NCBI GenBank assembly: GCA_030765065.1
Contig: CM060983.1
Location: 53,566,067 to 53,630,066 of the forward strand
DNA length: 64,000 nt
Direction: 5' to 3'
Source of the DNA: Deroplatys truncata
Taxonomy: Eukaryota; Arthropoda; Insecta; Mantodea; Mantidae
Below, one piece after another: positions 34,741 through 45,842 of this stretch. A program made the translations under genes and the position numbers. The notes beneath the pieces were generated by a model. That model did not search any database and had not been told where the DNA came from. It saw only the letters and a program-made list of their open reading frames with translations. Each line of letters begins with the position of its first letter. Within the stretch, counting starts at the first letter, position 1.

Positions 34741-35324
34741 CCAAAGGCACTACGTTAGATGTCATGCTTCACATGGTGAAATTAAATGTAGATATTGTTG
34801 CACTGGGAAGTTGTTGAAGATTATTATTATTTTTTATTTGTTTTAGGAATTGAACATGCTAAACTGTTGCAGGTGTTAGCTGCAAAGAACATTGTGTAGA
34901 AAGTCCCGAAAATAAATATGCTTATTAAATACCTGGGAGATAGCTCGGAGTGAATTTCTGAAACTGTCTGACAGAAGTTGTCGAAATTGTGTAACCTCTA
35001 GAACTTCCAGTTTTAATGATATTAATTTATCTCCTTTATTACAAGGAGAGTCAAAAACCTTTCAAAAATTTAGAAAGTCAACTCAACACAATATAATAGT
35101 GAACTAAACTGCTATTAACCGTTACTGTAGGGGCTATGCAACCGTAACTGTCCCCTTCCCACGCAGCAATGCTTTATTTTCGTGTTTCTCGTGAGGGTTG
35201 CGTTGTGTTATGTTGTCGGCGCAAAACTGACTCTGCCCACTTCTGGCGAACTGCGTCCATATGTTGCAAGTAAGTTTGCGCAAACCTTAGTACGAACTTG
35301 GTCTTCGAAAGAGGTTGCCGAGAT
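34741..35324. other. Unassigned DNA
   Basis: Nothing recognised between the coding relic and the fossil LTR. Confidence 0.4.
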
Positions 35325-36241
35325 TGAGGCAGTATTTTTAACACTTAAATGATTTCAGTCAAATTATGTAATATATAAATTCAATAACAGCACGTCTTAA
35401 AGCAATATGTGTATGTAACAATATATAAAGAGTGTATATTACAGTCATTGTAAATGTTTATATTATTGTATACATGTTCAATAACGTTATGTGAATGTAT
35501 TACGTAATTTAATAATGTAGGAGCTGTGAGAATAATAGGTTAAAAGCTGCTAACAATGAGGTAACCTTGAGGCAATAATGAGTAAGAAAGTGTAATAATG
35601 CTACTAGTCATTCTTAGAGCAACAATAATGTAATTTTTGTGACAGTTTATAAAATAGCCAATCAACAACCAGAAAAAAACCTTAAGTTAAATAAAAGTAT
35701 TCTATTGGAGAAGGATTAGCCAAACAGAAATTGAAATATAGCAAAATTTGCAAATCTAGAGCGCTTGTAGACAGCGCTCATAACTGGACGCGTTGGTTGT
35801 TGACAGTGTTACTAATCAGACGCGAGATGCGTCCTCGAGAAATTTTATACATATTCGTGTGAAACGAAAATAGTTTACGTATTAAAAAGTGCAAGTAATT
35901 AACAAAAGAATCTCACAGCTGTCTATATCAGTAAAGTGTTATTTAAATCGTATCAAATATTAATAAATGGAGTGAAGAAACACTTAAAATCTGTGTAAGC
36001 CTACATTCTTCAGTCGCACCAACCCCTGCCAAGACATTCATGTCTCTAAAAATAAATACTGATGCAGCCGAGGCAGTCATAAATATATAATATTTAAGGA
36101 AACAGTCAAATTACAAAGTTAATATTTTTAAATTTGGGACGAAGGCTACGGGTACCATACGTTCGGTTGCAACTACTTCAAGTTCGGCTCCCCAACAGTT
36201 GAACTACTATACAACCTACTCCTTCAATACAACCTACTTCA
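35325..36241 (+). mobile_element. Fossil LTR of an LTR retrotransposon, plus orientation
   Basis: It begins TGAGGCAGTATTTTTAAC and ends at CA just before a primer-binding-site-like sequence (ATTGACGCCCAAAGCG at 36243), similar to the tRNA-Lys type GGCGCCCAACGTGGGG. Length is about 917 bp. A related LTR lies on the opposite strand at 41588-42320. A diverged relative with the same TGAGGCAGTATTTT start is at 51641-52550. About 280 bp of leader-like sequence follow. No coding domains were found, so the element is broken and old. Gypsy-like is the likely family, with modest certainty. Confidence 0.65.
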
Positions 36242-36570
36242 AATTGACGCCCAAAGCGTGGTGCAAATAATTTAAAAATAACAATACAACAAACCAACTT
36301 CATCGAAAGAATGTAGATGTAAGATTTATTTTTGTTATAAGTATTTCTAGTCTGTATATTAATGGAAAAATGTACCAAACGCTCCTGATCAAAATGGTGC
36401 AAAAAGTGAGAGAAAATTTACTTGCATATAAATTTAATGAAAGACTTGAGAGAAGACCCAGCTGACTAATTACTTGAGAATGGATGAAAGTGTATAATAT
36501 AAAGAATTATTAAGCTTGGTGACTCCTGTAATTGACGGCAGAACACTGCGATTCGCGATTCTATCTCTCC

Positions 36571-36790
36571 TCATGAAAGATTGAGTTGTACCTTAAAGTT
36601 TTTGATTACCGGGAGGTCATACAGAGATTTAAGATTTAATTTCTGTGCCATCTTTTGGTAACACACATTCTTCTTATTCCTATCGGAATATTCCTGGGCT
36701 TTATTTTTCAAAGGCAGGCACGGCAACAATTTATATAATTCGATACACTCGGTATTGCTTGTGTTAAGTGTGTACCTCACACATCTTGCA
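36571..36790 (-). pseudogene. MADF-like DNA-binding domain relic
   Basis: The minus-strand frame reads TECIELYKLLPCLPLKNKA, QEYSDRNKKNVCYQKMAQKL. This fits the MADF (Adf-1/Myb-SANT-like) pattern of an acidic or aromatic helix (FIELYxxxPCLW), then YxDRNKK, then xxALxEIAxxL. The later helix (normally VxKKIxNLRxxFRRE) is replaced by VIKNFKVQLNLS and a stop. MADF domains occur in host regulators and in accessory proteins of some transposons. With no other exon visible I call it a relic, though an isolated exon cannot be excluded. Confidence 0.45.
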
Positions 36791-36834
36791 CTAAATTTCC
36801 CTTCCGGTTGAAGGCACGGCTTATATACTGTTCA

Positions 36835-36960
36835 CACGGATACACCATTGGATTGAACTGCAAATGTCGTTACCGCCATAGGCGCTTGAGCTAGGCTACC
36901 GCAGAACTAGGCCATTAAACTCGATACGAGTCAAATCTGGCGATCGCCTCGCGCCGCATC
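36835..36960. repeat. Short interspersed repeat shared with 24.43-24.56 kb
   Basis: This is the second copy of the block described at 24430; matching words are CCGCAGAACTAGGCCATT and CGAGTCAAATCTGGCG. On the minus strand GCAGTTCAATCC resembles a weak B box. A scrap of HINE-like sequence (GAGTTATGCTGTTCAAAAC) follows at about 36985-37030. Confidence 0.45.
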
Positions 36961-37040
36961 CTTGGAAATGTTTGGCATTTAACCAACTTTTCATTTTGAG
37001 TTATGCTGTTCAAAACACACAGATACACACAGCTCAGCCA

Positions 37041-37479
37041 TCTGATGGCATAAAGCTCACCGCCTGACGAAATTGTAGAAGCTCGTCAGAATCTCGGGGC
37101 CCTGCTTTATTTATACACCACGCAAGAGGTGCCATTTTCCTCATAACTATTTTAAATCACTATAGTGATTGGCTGATCACTTTAGCGTCGTATGAGAACA
37201 TTTGCTATTATATCTCTCCTCATGACGAGTTTCGGCTTTACATTTTTGTCCCAAACTCTATCTCTCTTCAACCTCTACTTGTCTCTCTCACTCAAGCGTC
37301 TCTGCTGGCCTTTTCAGCCTATACCCTGTGCTTCGTGTCACCCTAGAGATATCTCCGCTTGCTATCGCTTGGCTTCATGGACTTAATTTGCACCTGTACG
37401 GCTAGCTAGCTTCCATTACATTTAATATAATATATTTACATTTTTATTTACATTGATATACATTATTCCCTGTACAAGA
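37041..37479. other. Unassigned DNA
   Basis: A 64-codon plus frame (37192-37386), rich in S and L, has no known motif. Nothing else is supported. Confidence 0.4.
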
Positions 37480-38366
37480 GATAAACTTTCATTACACATT
37501 TCGCTGTAGAATTAAGAAGGTAGATAAAGTGTAGTAGGTAAAGAAATAGGTGGTCAGATTTTAAAAGCGTGAAAATGTAAACCAATCACACAGAATGTCT
37601 CGGAAATAGTTGACACACAAAAAAAAAATTATTTGACATAAATTGTGTGTTTTAATGAGATCTACATTTTGCGGGGGTTAGTAAAATTTTATTTCCCTCT
37701 TACGATTTACCAATAATATACAAAAATCGTTTAAATTGAAGAGGTCTTCACAGGCTATTTGCACGAAAATTTAAGCTGTACGTTTTTTGTCATGGGAATG
37801 TCTTACACATATAGTATTTTAATAAAATAGATCGATTTTGAGAAAATAAGAAATAAAGAAAGCATTTCCCATGTATAACAAGTTTTGTATTTAACCGACT
37901 TTATATTTTTGATCTTTTTGAGTTTTTATTTATGGACGCTCTTTAACTACTATGGTTCTTAGCGTCCCATTCCATATTGGGCGTGAAAGACCGATAATTT
38001 TGCTCAGAGCTCTCTTTATCAGACTTGAGGTTGTTTTACGTGCCGTAAATCTACGACCGGGACCACCGGCTTTACTTTCCTTCCGAAGGAAGCCATGTTA
38101 AGGGTTTTTACGCCCGAAAAAAATTCATTGCCCTCCGCCTGGTTTGAACCGGCGGCCTGGGGAACTAGAGGCTAGTATGGTAACCACTACACCACGGAGG
38201 ACGACTTTTGATTTTTGCTGTTTATAGACAGACATATATGTTTTTTCTAAAAATTACCCCCTTTTGGATTCTCGTTTACTTCCAGTGAAGTCCCTATATC
38301 GAATTATGGGGTGGAATGCAATACTTCCTATGTTACTATAGGTAGGTAAGTAGTGGATAAAGCAGA
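37480..38366 (-). mobile_element. HINE-like element, old copy carrying a SINE
   Basis: The hairpin half is eroded (TTCATTACACATTTCGCTGT near 37490, GAGATCTACATTTTGCGG near 37660). The other half is readable up to GGGGTGGAATGCAATACTTCC and a degraded terminus near 38360. The SINE at 37921-38205 interrupts the sentence-like family sequence between ACTTTATATTTTTGA and TTTTGCTGTTTATAGACAG. Confidence 0.65.
37921..38205 (-). mobile_element. tRNA-derived SINE (family A), copy 4, nested in a HINE-like element
   Basis: The minus strand has the head GTCGTCCTCCGTGGTGTAGT with A box GTGGTGTAGTGGTTACC, a weakened B box CGGTTCAAACCAGG, the common body and the tail CATAAATAAAAACTC. An imperfect target duplication of about 13 bp, TTTTGATCTTTTTG against TTTTGATTTTTG, brackets it. 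Confidence 0.85.
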
Positions 38367-38369
38367 AAG

Positions 38370-39000
38370 TTTAGAGCTAGTGACGCCTGCTGCTTGAAAC
38401 ACGGATGACAGTTAACAAGGTATTAACGCTATTGAAGTTCAGAAAGGTTTTTGCGGGTGCAGGTTATGAACTAATGCACATCCTTCCATTGCTCGCGTTT
38501 TTACGCTCAGGGGCGACAAAATAACGAGAACGATGCCCTAGCACGAGCTGTATAAGCAGCCCCTAATACAATTTGTATACGCGAGGTTGTTCCATTAGCT
38601 AAAAGCTATATGTCACACTCCATTACGAATCAACAGGGCGAGGGTTTTCATTTCCATCCCAATAAATTAAAATCTCCTGCTGGCTCAGCGATGCAGATGC
38701 GCTATAGCGACATCTGATAACTAGCTAGTAATTACGCTATCAGGATAAAGCGTCTTCCATGTCTTTATTTGCTGCTTTCAGCAATATTATCTTACAGGAA
38801 TCTCTTTAAAACTGTACCGCTTCTGAACAGAGCTACAGTAGAATCAACCTTTCTATTAACCGTAGATGCAATAACGCTTCGCGAGAGTTGGGCTGGACTT
38901 CAGCGAGTTTTCTTAGGATAATGGTTCTCAGCCACGTGACGTCACCAAACACACATATACACAGGCTTTCAGCCTCGATCTGTAAACATCATACTCGCAA
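38370..39000. other. Unassigned DNA
   Basis: No supported feature. Confidence 0.4.
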
Positions 39001-39732
39001 AAAAAAAAATCTGATGTGTTACACTCACATGACTTTCTCTACTCTTGTACAAACTATTTTTACAAACACTTATTCTCCATATGCTTCATGTTAATCGAGA
39101 TATCGAGATGTCAATCTTATTCGTAATTTTCTTGTAGATGCAAGGGGAATATGGTAGCTTTTAAGGGATAGTCAAATATTTTAACGCTGGTTGCTATGTG
39201 GCGCATTCCATTCTCCTTGCATGTCCAGGACATAAAAAAATGAATAACGAATTTGAGAAAAAGTATAAGTATTGGAAAATTTAAGGAAATAACACGCAAT
39301 ATCTCAAAAACGGTTCACTCAACAAAAGATATGTATATGACATAAGTTGTGTATTTTAACGCGATCTACATTTTTTGTGTAGTAAAATTTTGTCTATCTC
39401 TTATGGTTTACCAGTTATGCAAAAGTCGTTCACAATGAAGAATACTTTTGGAGACATTCCCAGAAAATTCGAGATACACATTTCATTTCTCATGACATTA
39501 TCTTAAACATATGATATTTTCATCAAAATCGTTAGAGCCATGTTTGAGAAAATTAAAATTTTCGAAAAATGTTCCATGTAAAGGGTAGTCTGGGGTGGGG
39601 GGATTTTCTTGAAAAGCTTCGTGTCGCATCTCTGGAAGATACTGAACCTAAATACCAAGTTTGGTGTTTATCCGACTGTTCGTTTTTGAGTTATGCTGTT
39701 CACAGACACACACACACACACACAGACACACA

Positions 39733-39769
<37 letters not shown>

Positions 39770-39912
39770 ACACACGGACATGTTTCCAAAAATGCTTTTT
39801 TTGGATTCAGGAGGTCTCAAAACATGTATTTCCGGTAAAATCTCGGTATCGAAGTTTTAGGTGGAATGCAATACTTCCCCTACTTAACTATACGTAGTAG
39901 AGAAAGTAAAAA
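39001..39912 (-). mobile_element. HINE-like element, complete young copy abutting an old one
   Basis: It starts in an A-run then TCTGATGTGTTACACTC and ends ACGTAGTAGAGAAAGTAAAA. A long CA microsatellite with CAGA interruptions lies at 39708-39776. The right edge meets the hairpin end of the next, older copy (ATGTGATATATTAGTG), so this copy seems to have inserted in the A/T run at that terminus. Confidence 0.8.
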
Positions 39913-41002
39913 TGTGATATATTAGTGGGTGAACAAACAATTCTTAGTAAAGCTTATTTTCTCTCCACTTCATTTTAATCCAAATAAACCATTGCAGAAA
40001 TACAGGTGAACCAAAAGACTACGAACCGGCTGCGTTACTTTTAAAGGCTTTACTTAACAACTTTATAAAAGTATGTTTGAGGACAGAATTATTAGTAGAA
40101 ATTTTCGGTGCCCGACCTAACCGCCTGCGATTTCTATCTCTGTGGTAACTTAAAACAAAGCGAACAAGACAAACCCACACCCTGGAAGAATTACAACAAA
40201 ATATCGGCCAGCAAATTGCCAGCATTTCTCAACGTGAACTACGGATAGTGATAGATAGTTTCCTTAAGAGGTGCCAAAAATGTATGGACAACGACGGTGG
40301 CCAGTTTCAGCATCTCCTTTTATAAACCGCGCAGCCGGTTCGTAGTTTTTTGGCTCTCTCTGTAGCTACATTACACGTTTCGTTATGGATACAAAGGGAA
40401 TAGAGATAGTCAAATGTTTAAGAAGTGGACGCTATACGCTGCCTTAAAATTACATACTGTTTCCATGACATTGCGAGAAACAACTGAATGTTGACAAGAA
40501 TTTAAAACAAAGACTAATTGAACCATTAATAACGGATACCTCAGAAAGGTTATTTGAAATAAATTTTCTGTGTAGTACGTTTTCGTCCACCTCTTCCCAA
40601 CGAAGAGAGTTCATAAGCTATTCCCAGAAAATTCAAAATATACATTTTGTTTGTAATTAGGTATTTTAATCAAAATCGTTAGTAATTTTTTAGAAAATCA
40701 AAATTTTCGAAATATGTTCCATGCAAAGGGTAGGTTCCGGTGGAGGGATTTTCTTGAAAATCTTCTTGTCACATCTTTGAAAGGTACTGAACTTAAATAC
40801 CAAGTTTGGTTTTTATCCTACATTTCTTTTTCGAGTTATGCTGCTCATAGACACACATACGCGGACCTTTTTCTAAAATGATTTTTTTTTTCGTTTCAGG
40901 GGGCCTTTTAACATGTATTCCCACTGAAATCGCGACATCGAATTTTTGGGTGGAATACAATACTCCCACTACTTAGTATACATAGTAGAGAAAGTAATAA
41001 AA
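39913..41002 (-). mobile_element. HINE-like element, old copy carrying a Tc1/mariner derivative
   Basis: The hairpin end is degraded (GTGATATATTAGTGGGTG). The family interior resumes on both sides of the Tc1/mariner-like insertion (CCATTGCAGAAA at left, GCTACATTACACGTTTCG at right). The far end is CATAGTAGAGAAAGTAATA. Confidence 0.7.
40003..40362 (+). mobile_element. Tc1/mariner-type internally deleted element
   Basis: Terminal inverted repeats of about 30 bp share CTACGAACCGGCTGCG and CCAAAA, flanked by TA at 40001-40002 and 40363-40364. The plus-strand interior from about 40111 reads PDLTACDFYLCGNLK, then after a frame change TLEELQQNIGQQIASISQ, and DSFLKRCQKCMDNDGGQFQH near the end. This is the C-terminal part of a Tc1/mariner-group transposase around its last catalytic Asp. 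The N-terminal two-thirds are absent, so it is non-autonomous. Confidence 0.8.
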
Positions 41003-41587
41003 CTCTTATTTAGCATAAATAATTATTATACGAACCTAATACCTTAGTACAAACGGAGTAGCTCTGTTGTATGTTTTTACACAGTCGTGATACGCTTTTA
41101 GAAACCCAGAGGTAAATTCTCAGAGCTTCACCACTGTCTCTGAAACAACCATGGGACTAATTCACTTAACAGGATCACGTGTACTTAGAGCATGGACAGT
41201 TGTTGTTTTAAAGGGTTTCAATTAGAGTAATGTTTGTAAACATGGACTTCTTGCAGGGCACGCTTTAAGTGATTTCCCAGGTGATCGTATCTCCTCTAGT
41301 TTGCTATAATCTGTCCACACGTCTTTCAATCTTCTGTCTAAACACAAACAAAATAAACTGCAAAAGATTTACCTTAATTGTTCACATGTGGGCTATTGTT
41401 AGAGACTGTTACAGTGCGTTCATTAAAAACGTTACAGAAATAAGATAGGTTTAACATTTTAACATTTCCAGTATTATCGAATTATCACAAGACGTCTTGC
41501 GATGGTCAAACCCGCGAACTTATTTGATTAAGCTGAAGAAGTTATTTTGTTGTATTTTTTATTTGCCCCACGCTTTGGGAGCCAATT
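41003..41587 (-). other. Unassigned DNA, ending in a fossil LTR-element leader
   Basis: The last 25 bp (41563-41587), read on the minus strand, give ATTGGCTCCCAAAGCGTGG, a primer-binding-site-like sequence next to the LTR that follows. Some tens of bases beyond it resemble the leader after the LTR at 35325-36241. The remainder is not recognised. Confidence 0.5.
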
Positions 41588-42320
41588 TGACGAAGGTTTG
41601 TTGTATATCATTTCGACTACTTGAAGTAGTTGCAACTGCACGTATGGTAAAAAGTTTCCGGTAGCCTTCGCCCCAAATGTTTCTTTAAATATAATATATA
41701 ATATATTTATGTTTGCCTCGGCTGCGTCAGTATTTATATTTTTAGAGACATGAATGTCTTAGCAGGGAGTGGTGCGACTGAAGAATGTAGGCTTACACAG
41801 ATTATAATTTTACTTCACTCCTTTTATTAATGCTTGACACGATGTAAATAACACTTCACTGATAGAGAGAGAGAGAGAGAGAGAGAGAGCTGCGAGATTG
41901 TTTTATTAATTACTTGCACTTTTTAACACTGTCTACAAGCAACTGACTTCTGCATTTGTAAATTCTGCTCTATTTTAGTTTCTGATTGGCTACTTTATAA
42001 ACTGTCACAAAAATTACATTATTGCTTCTAAGAATCACCAGTGGCATTTAAACTTTCAAATTCATTATTGCCTCAAGGTTACCTCATTGTTAGAAACTTT
42101 TAACCTATTATTCTCACAGCTCCCACATTATTAAATTACGTAATGCATTCACATAACATTATTGAACATGTACATAATGATATAAACATTTACAATGACT
42201 GTAATATACACTTTTTATATATTGTTAATACACATATTGCTTTAAGGCGGGCTGTTATTGAATTATATATATATTATATAATTAGACTGAAATCATTTAA
42301 GTGTTAAAAATACTGTCTCA
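41588..42320 (-). mobile_element. Fossil LTR, minus orientation, related to that at 35.3 kb
   Basis: Read on the minus strand it starts TGAGACAGTATTTTTAACAC and shares long blocks with 35325-36241, including TAACCTATTATTCTCACAGC and the GACATGAATGTCT region in this strand. It is about 730 bp and carries a GA microsatellite at 41866-41889. It faces the other LTR, so the two are not the ends of one element. Broken and old. Confidence 0.6.
41866..41889. repeat. GA dinucleotide microsatellite
   Basis: Twelve GA units within the fossil LTR. Confidence 0.9.
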
Positions 42321-42403
42321 AAGCTTAAAAACTTTGAGTAAAACATACACGATAAACACAATTTCTATTTACGTCCACATGGCTCTCTCTAGCCACCATC
42401 GTT

Positions 42404-43264
42404 TGTTTTTCTCTACTACGTACTGTAAGTAGGGGAAGTATTGCATTCCACCCAAAAATTCGATAACGAGATTTCACCGGAAATACATGTTTTGAGGCCT
42501 CCTGAATCCAAATAAAACATTTTTAGAAATATATCTGTGTATCTGTGAACAGCAGAACTCAAAAACGAAAAGTCGGATGAATACCAAACTTTGTATACTT
42601 TGTATTTGAGTTTAGTATCTTCCAAGGATGCGACACGAAGATTTTCAAGAAAGTCCCCCACCCTCAGCTAACCTTTAGATGGAATACTTTTTGAAAATTT
42701 TGATTTTCTAAAAATGGCTCTAACGACTTTGATTAAAATACCATATATTAAAGATATTTACATGACAAATAAAGTGTATATCTTGAATTTTTGGGAATAG
42801 CCTAGGACGTCCTCTTCATTCGGAAGGAACGTTGTACAATCTTGTAAAACTTCTAAACGATAAGCCATAGACAAAACATACCACACATAAAATGTAGATC
42901 GCTTTATCATACGATTTACTTCAAATAAGTTTTTTTTTTTGGCATAAGTCGTTTTTGAGATATCCGTTATTAAAGATTGGAATTGTTCAATACTTGTCAT
43001 TCTTTTAAAGTCCCATCGATTTTAGGTTGTTTCTCGCGATTGCATGGAATTTTAAGGCCAGCATATAGCGTACAGTTATTAAACAATTACCTATCGCTGT
43101 TGTCTTTATAGCTATAACGCAATGTGTCATGTAGCTATTTTTGCAAAGGTTTATTTCGATTAAGTGTAGTAGATAGAAACATAAGCTTTTGTAAGGATAT
43201 TTTGTATACCCACTAATAAAGATAGCGGATAAAGAAAGTCATGTAAATGTATCACAGATTTTTT
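42404..43264 (+). mobile_element. HINE-like element, old subfamily, near-complete
   Basis: Left end TTTTTCTCTACTACGTACTG, right end AAAGAAAGTCATGTAAATGT then CACAGATTTTTT. It carries the old-subfamily right half (GATATCCGTTATTAAAGATT, GGTTTATTTCGATTAAGTG, TGTATACCCACTAATAAAG). The central microsatellite is nearly gone. A good reference for the old subfamily. Confidence 0.78.
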
Positions 43265-43299
43265 GGAGTATAGTTTCTATAAATTATGCTTGTAAAATT

Positions 43300-43680
43300 T
43301 TATTATTTGCTCTATGACATATGCAGGAGGTAGAGAAGGTATTGCATTTCACCCAAAAATTCGATACCGAGATTTCCCGGAGATGCATGTTTTAGGCCTC
43401 CTGAATAAAAAAAAAACAGTTTTAGAAAAGGTAGGTTTGTGTCTCTGTGTGGTGTGTGTCTGTGAACAGTATGATACGAAGATTTTCAAGAAAATCTCCC
43501 CACCCCAGACCACCCATTACATGGAAGATTTTTCGAAATTTTTGATTTCCTAAAAAATGGGTCTAACGATTTTGACTAAAATACCATATATTAAACACAT
43601 TTTTGGGAAAATAAGAAATGGGGAATTTTTTTTATGTAAAGGGTAGATTGAAGTAGGGGCTTTTCTCCAAAGAATATAAG
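43300..43680 (+). mobile_element. HINE-like element, truncated, with an inverted scrap
   Basis: 43320-43590 follows the left half of the family (GGTATTGCATTTCACCC, CCCCACCCCAGACCACCC). From about 43590 to 43680 the sequence reads in the opposite sense (TTTTTGGGAAAATAAGAAAT, ATGTAAAGGGTAGATTGAAG), making a small foldback of two pieces. Confidence 0.55.
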
Positions 43681-43879
43681 ATTCTATAATGTACCATGTA
43701 CACTTGGAAGCAAGAAAGTGGCCATTTAGGAAAAAGGGGAAGGAGATTTAACTTCTTACCGATACGCGTAGCTCGGTCCTTTCCAAGCACCACCATTCTA
43801 CCTCCCTGTTGCATAATTCCAGCCTAACACTGCCAGTGAGCCGTCTATGATCTTGATAACTGAGTGCCTAGGTTAGTAA

Positions 43880-44560
43880 TAATCATGATCATATTGTGAT
43901 AAAGCCCTCCGTTGGCTTCCCGCGCCGTGGTAATGAACAAGTTCTCCAGTGTCAGCTGGCGTATGATTGGTTGGAGAGATAGGGGGAAGGTGCTAAGCTA
44001 ACGAAACGCCCGGAACCTGTAGTGGGACACTCTAGAATTTTCTAGACCTACCTTCTTCTCTGTGCTGTACCAAACCTTCTCAAGGGATCGTACGAGTATA
44101 AAAGGAAGCTTGATCGCCACTAGTGAGGTTGTTGGGACGTTCAGTGCTGTCTACGTGATGAGTCCTGTGTTCGACGTGTCACTGAGCGATATAAAAGAGA
44201 AGAGCTATAAGATGAGCACACTTTACTGAATGTCCGGAAGAGAGAAGAGTCCTGTGTTCAGCAATTTAGTGAGCGACGGGAAGAGAGGAGTGGCGTCCTG
44301 TGTTTGACTCGCTGGTGAGCTACCAGAACAGAGAATAGACTGATTTGCACGTCCTTTAATTGCAGCACTGCGTGCGAGGAAAATCTGAAGGGTGATCGGG
44401 GGAATAACGGAAATTCACAATATTACTAAGGCTAACGTTAATAGTTGATTTATATAATGACGCTTTTTTACTCCTAGGGCCACACCAGTCATTATAAAAG
44501 AACAACACTAATAAATATAATTATTATTGTTATTATATAAATGCTAAAGAACCAACGTAA
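43880..44560 (+). mobile_element. Possible fossil solo LTR
   Basis: A GC-richer island has a TATA-type box (GAGTATAAAAGGAAGC at about 44096), a stretch resembling a 5' untranslated leader with short repeats (GAGTCCTGTGTTCGAC, GAGTCCTGTGTTCAGC), and AATAAATATAATTATT near the end. This promoter-to-poly(A) order is LTR-like, but TG/CA ends and a target duplication were not confirmed. Confidence 0.35.
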
Positions 44561-45839
44561 GTATTAAAATTAATAGAAATAGTATACTCTTGGTGGCATT
44601 AATCCGATGACAATAACTCTTTTGGACTGCGTTTCCATGTCACCTTCAGAACATATGTTTGATATATAAATGTTATGGCTGTTGTGCATTTCAGCGCTGC
44701 AGGTTACTCATTTCTGACCCACCCCTCCCTCTATGAGGTGTCGCTAATCACATTACATTGGGCTAGCCATTTCTGCTTGTTTGCACGAATCAGAGTAGAT
44801 TTCATTAAGAGATCCCTCCTTCGTTTCACATCGACTATAACATCTCTCACCAATTCATGTTTGTTTCTTGGGATTTTTGGATGGAAATTAGTGTTGGTAA
44901 GATAAATGCGGAAACCTTACGGAAGAAAAACCACTATTGGCATCTAGGGGAATGAGCCACTTTTTCTGTTCCTTAAGTGTACAGTGAGAATACGTAAATT
45001 TCTTTATACAATAGATTTCAGTTGAGTCAAAATTTTAGTAATGACAGTATTGATTTAACATTTACAGTCTATCATTTTAGTTTTTTTAAAACGTTCGCAG
45101 GTCTTCTACCAATTTATGAAATACCCTCTATGGTCATCAAAAGATGTAAATGTCCATACATAGAGGGTCGTGTTCGTACAATTGGCAACACTGTTCTAAA
45201 TTCGGTGCAGAATAAAAGGTCACACTGATGTCCCCAGTTGTAAACACCTGCACAGGTACACGGCGACCTCTGTGCTGCGGCAAGTATAATATGATGTTAT
45301 CGGGTCAAGTATTGATTTCTGTTGGCTCGATTAAGTTTGTTTTGATATGGAAATTCGGCGGTTGCGGTCACCAAATGGGATTTTTGTTGCTTTTCCACTG
45401 AAAAAAAAAGATCCTCTATGACGAGCGATTTAATTTAATCTTCAAAAATATTTTCGAAGCGGGATTAATTCACATTGCAATCCTACTATTGCATCCTGTT
45501 CGAAAACAAATTGCAGATTATTTAGTTCATCAGCTGATCTCCTATTAATTAATCGAGTTACCGCAATGCGCTACATTTACTTCCTATGTGTTCTACGTTT
45601 CTAATTACTGTTTCATAAAGTACATATTTGTGAACTTATCACTTTGAATATTTTCGGAAATGCACAAATATTCTGCACACTACTGTGAAGTATCTATTAG
45701 TGTCGATTTTTCCATTTGTCCGTCCGTACGTATGGAACAACTCGCCAACAACTGCAAGTATGCAGCTGGCGTTTTATATGTAGAAGCTTGAAGAAAATTT
45801 GTTAACAAAGTCCAAATTTGGTTGAACAGAGCACAACAT
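44561..45839. other. Unassigned DNA
   Basis: Frames of 60-80 codons (44675-44905, 45022-45228) have no recognised motif. A word near 45121 (ACCCTCTATGG) recurs inverted near 45166 (CATAGAGGGTCG), a small local hairpin. Confidence 0.4.
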
Positions 45840-45842
45840 TAA

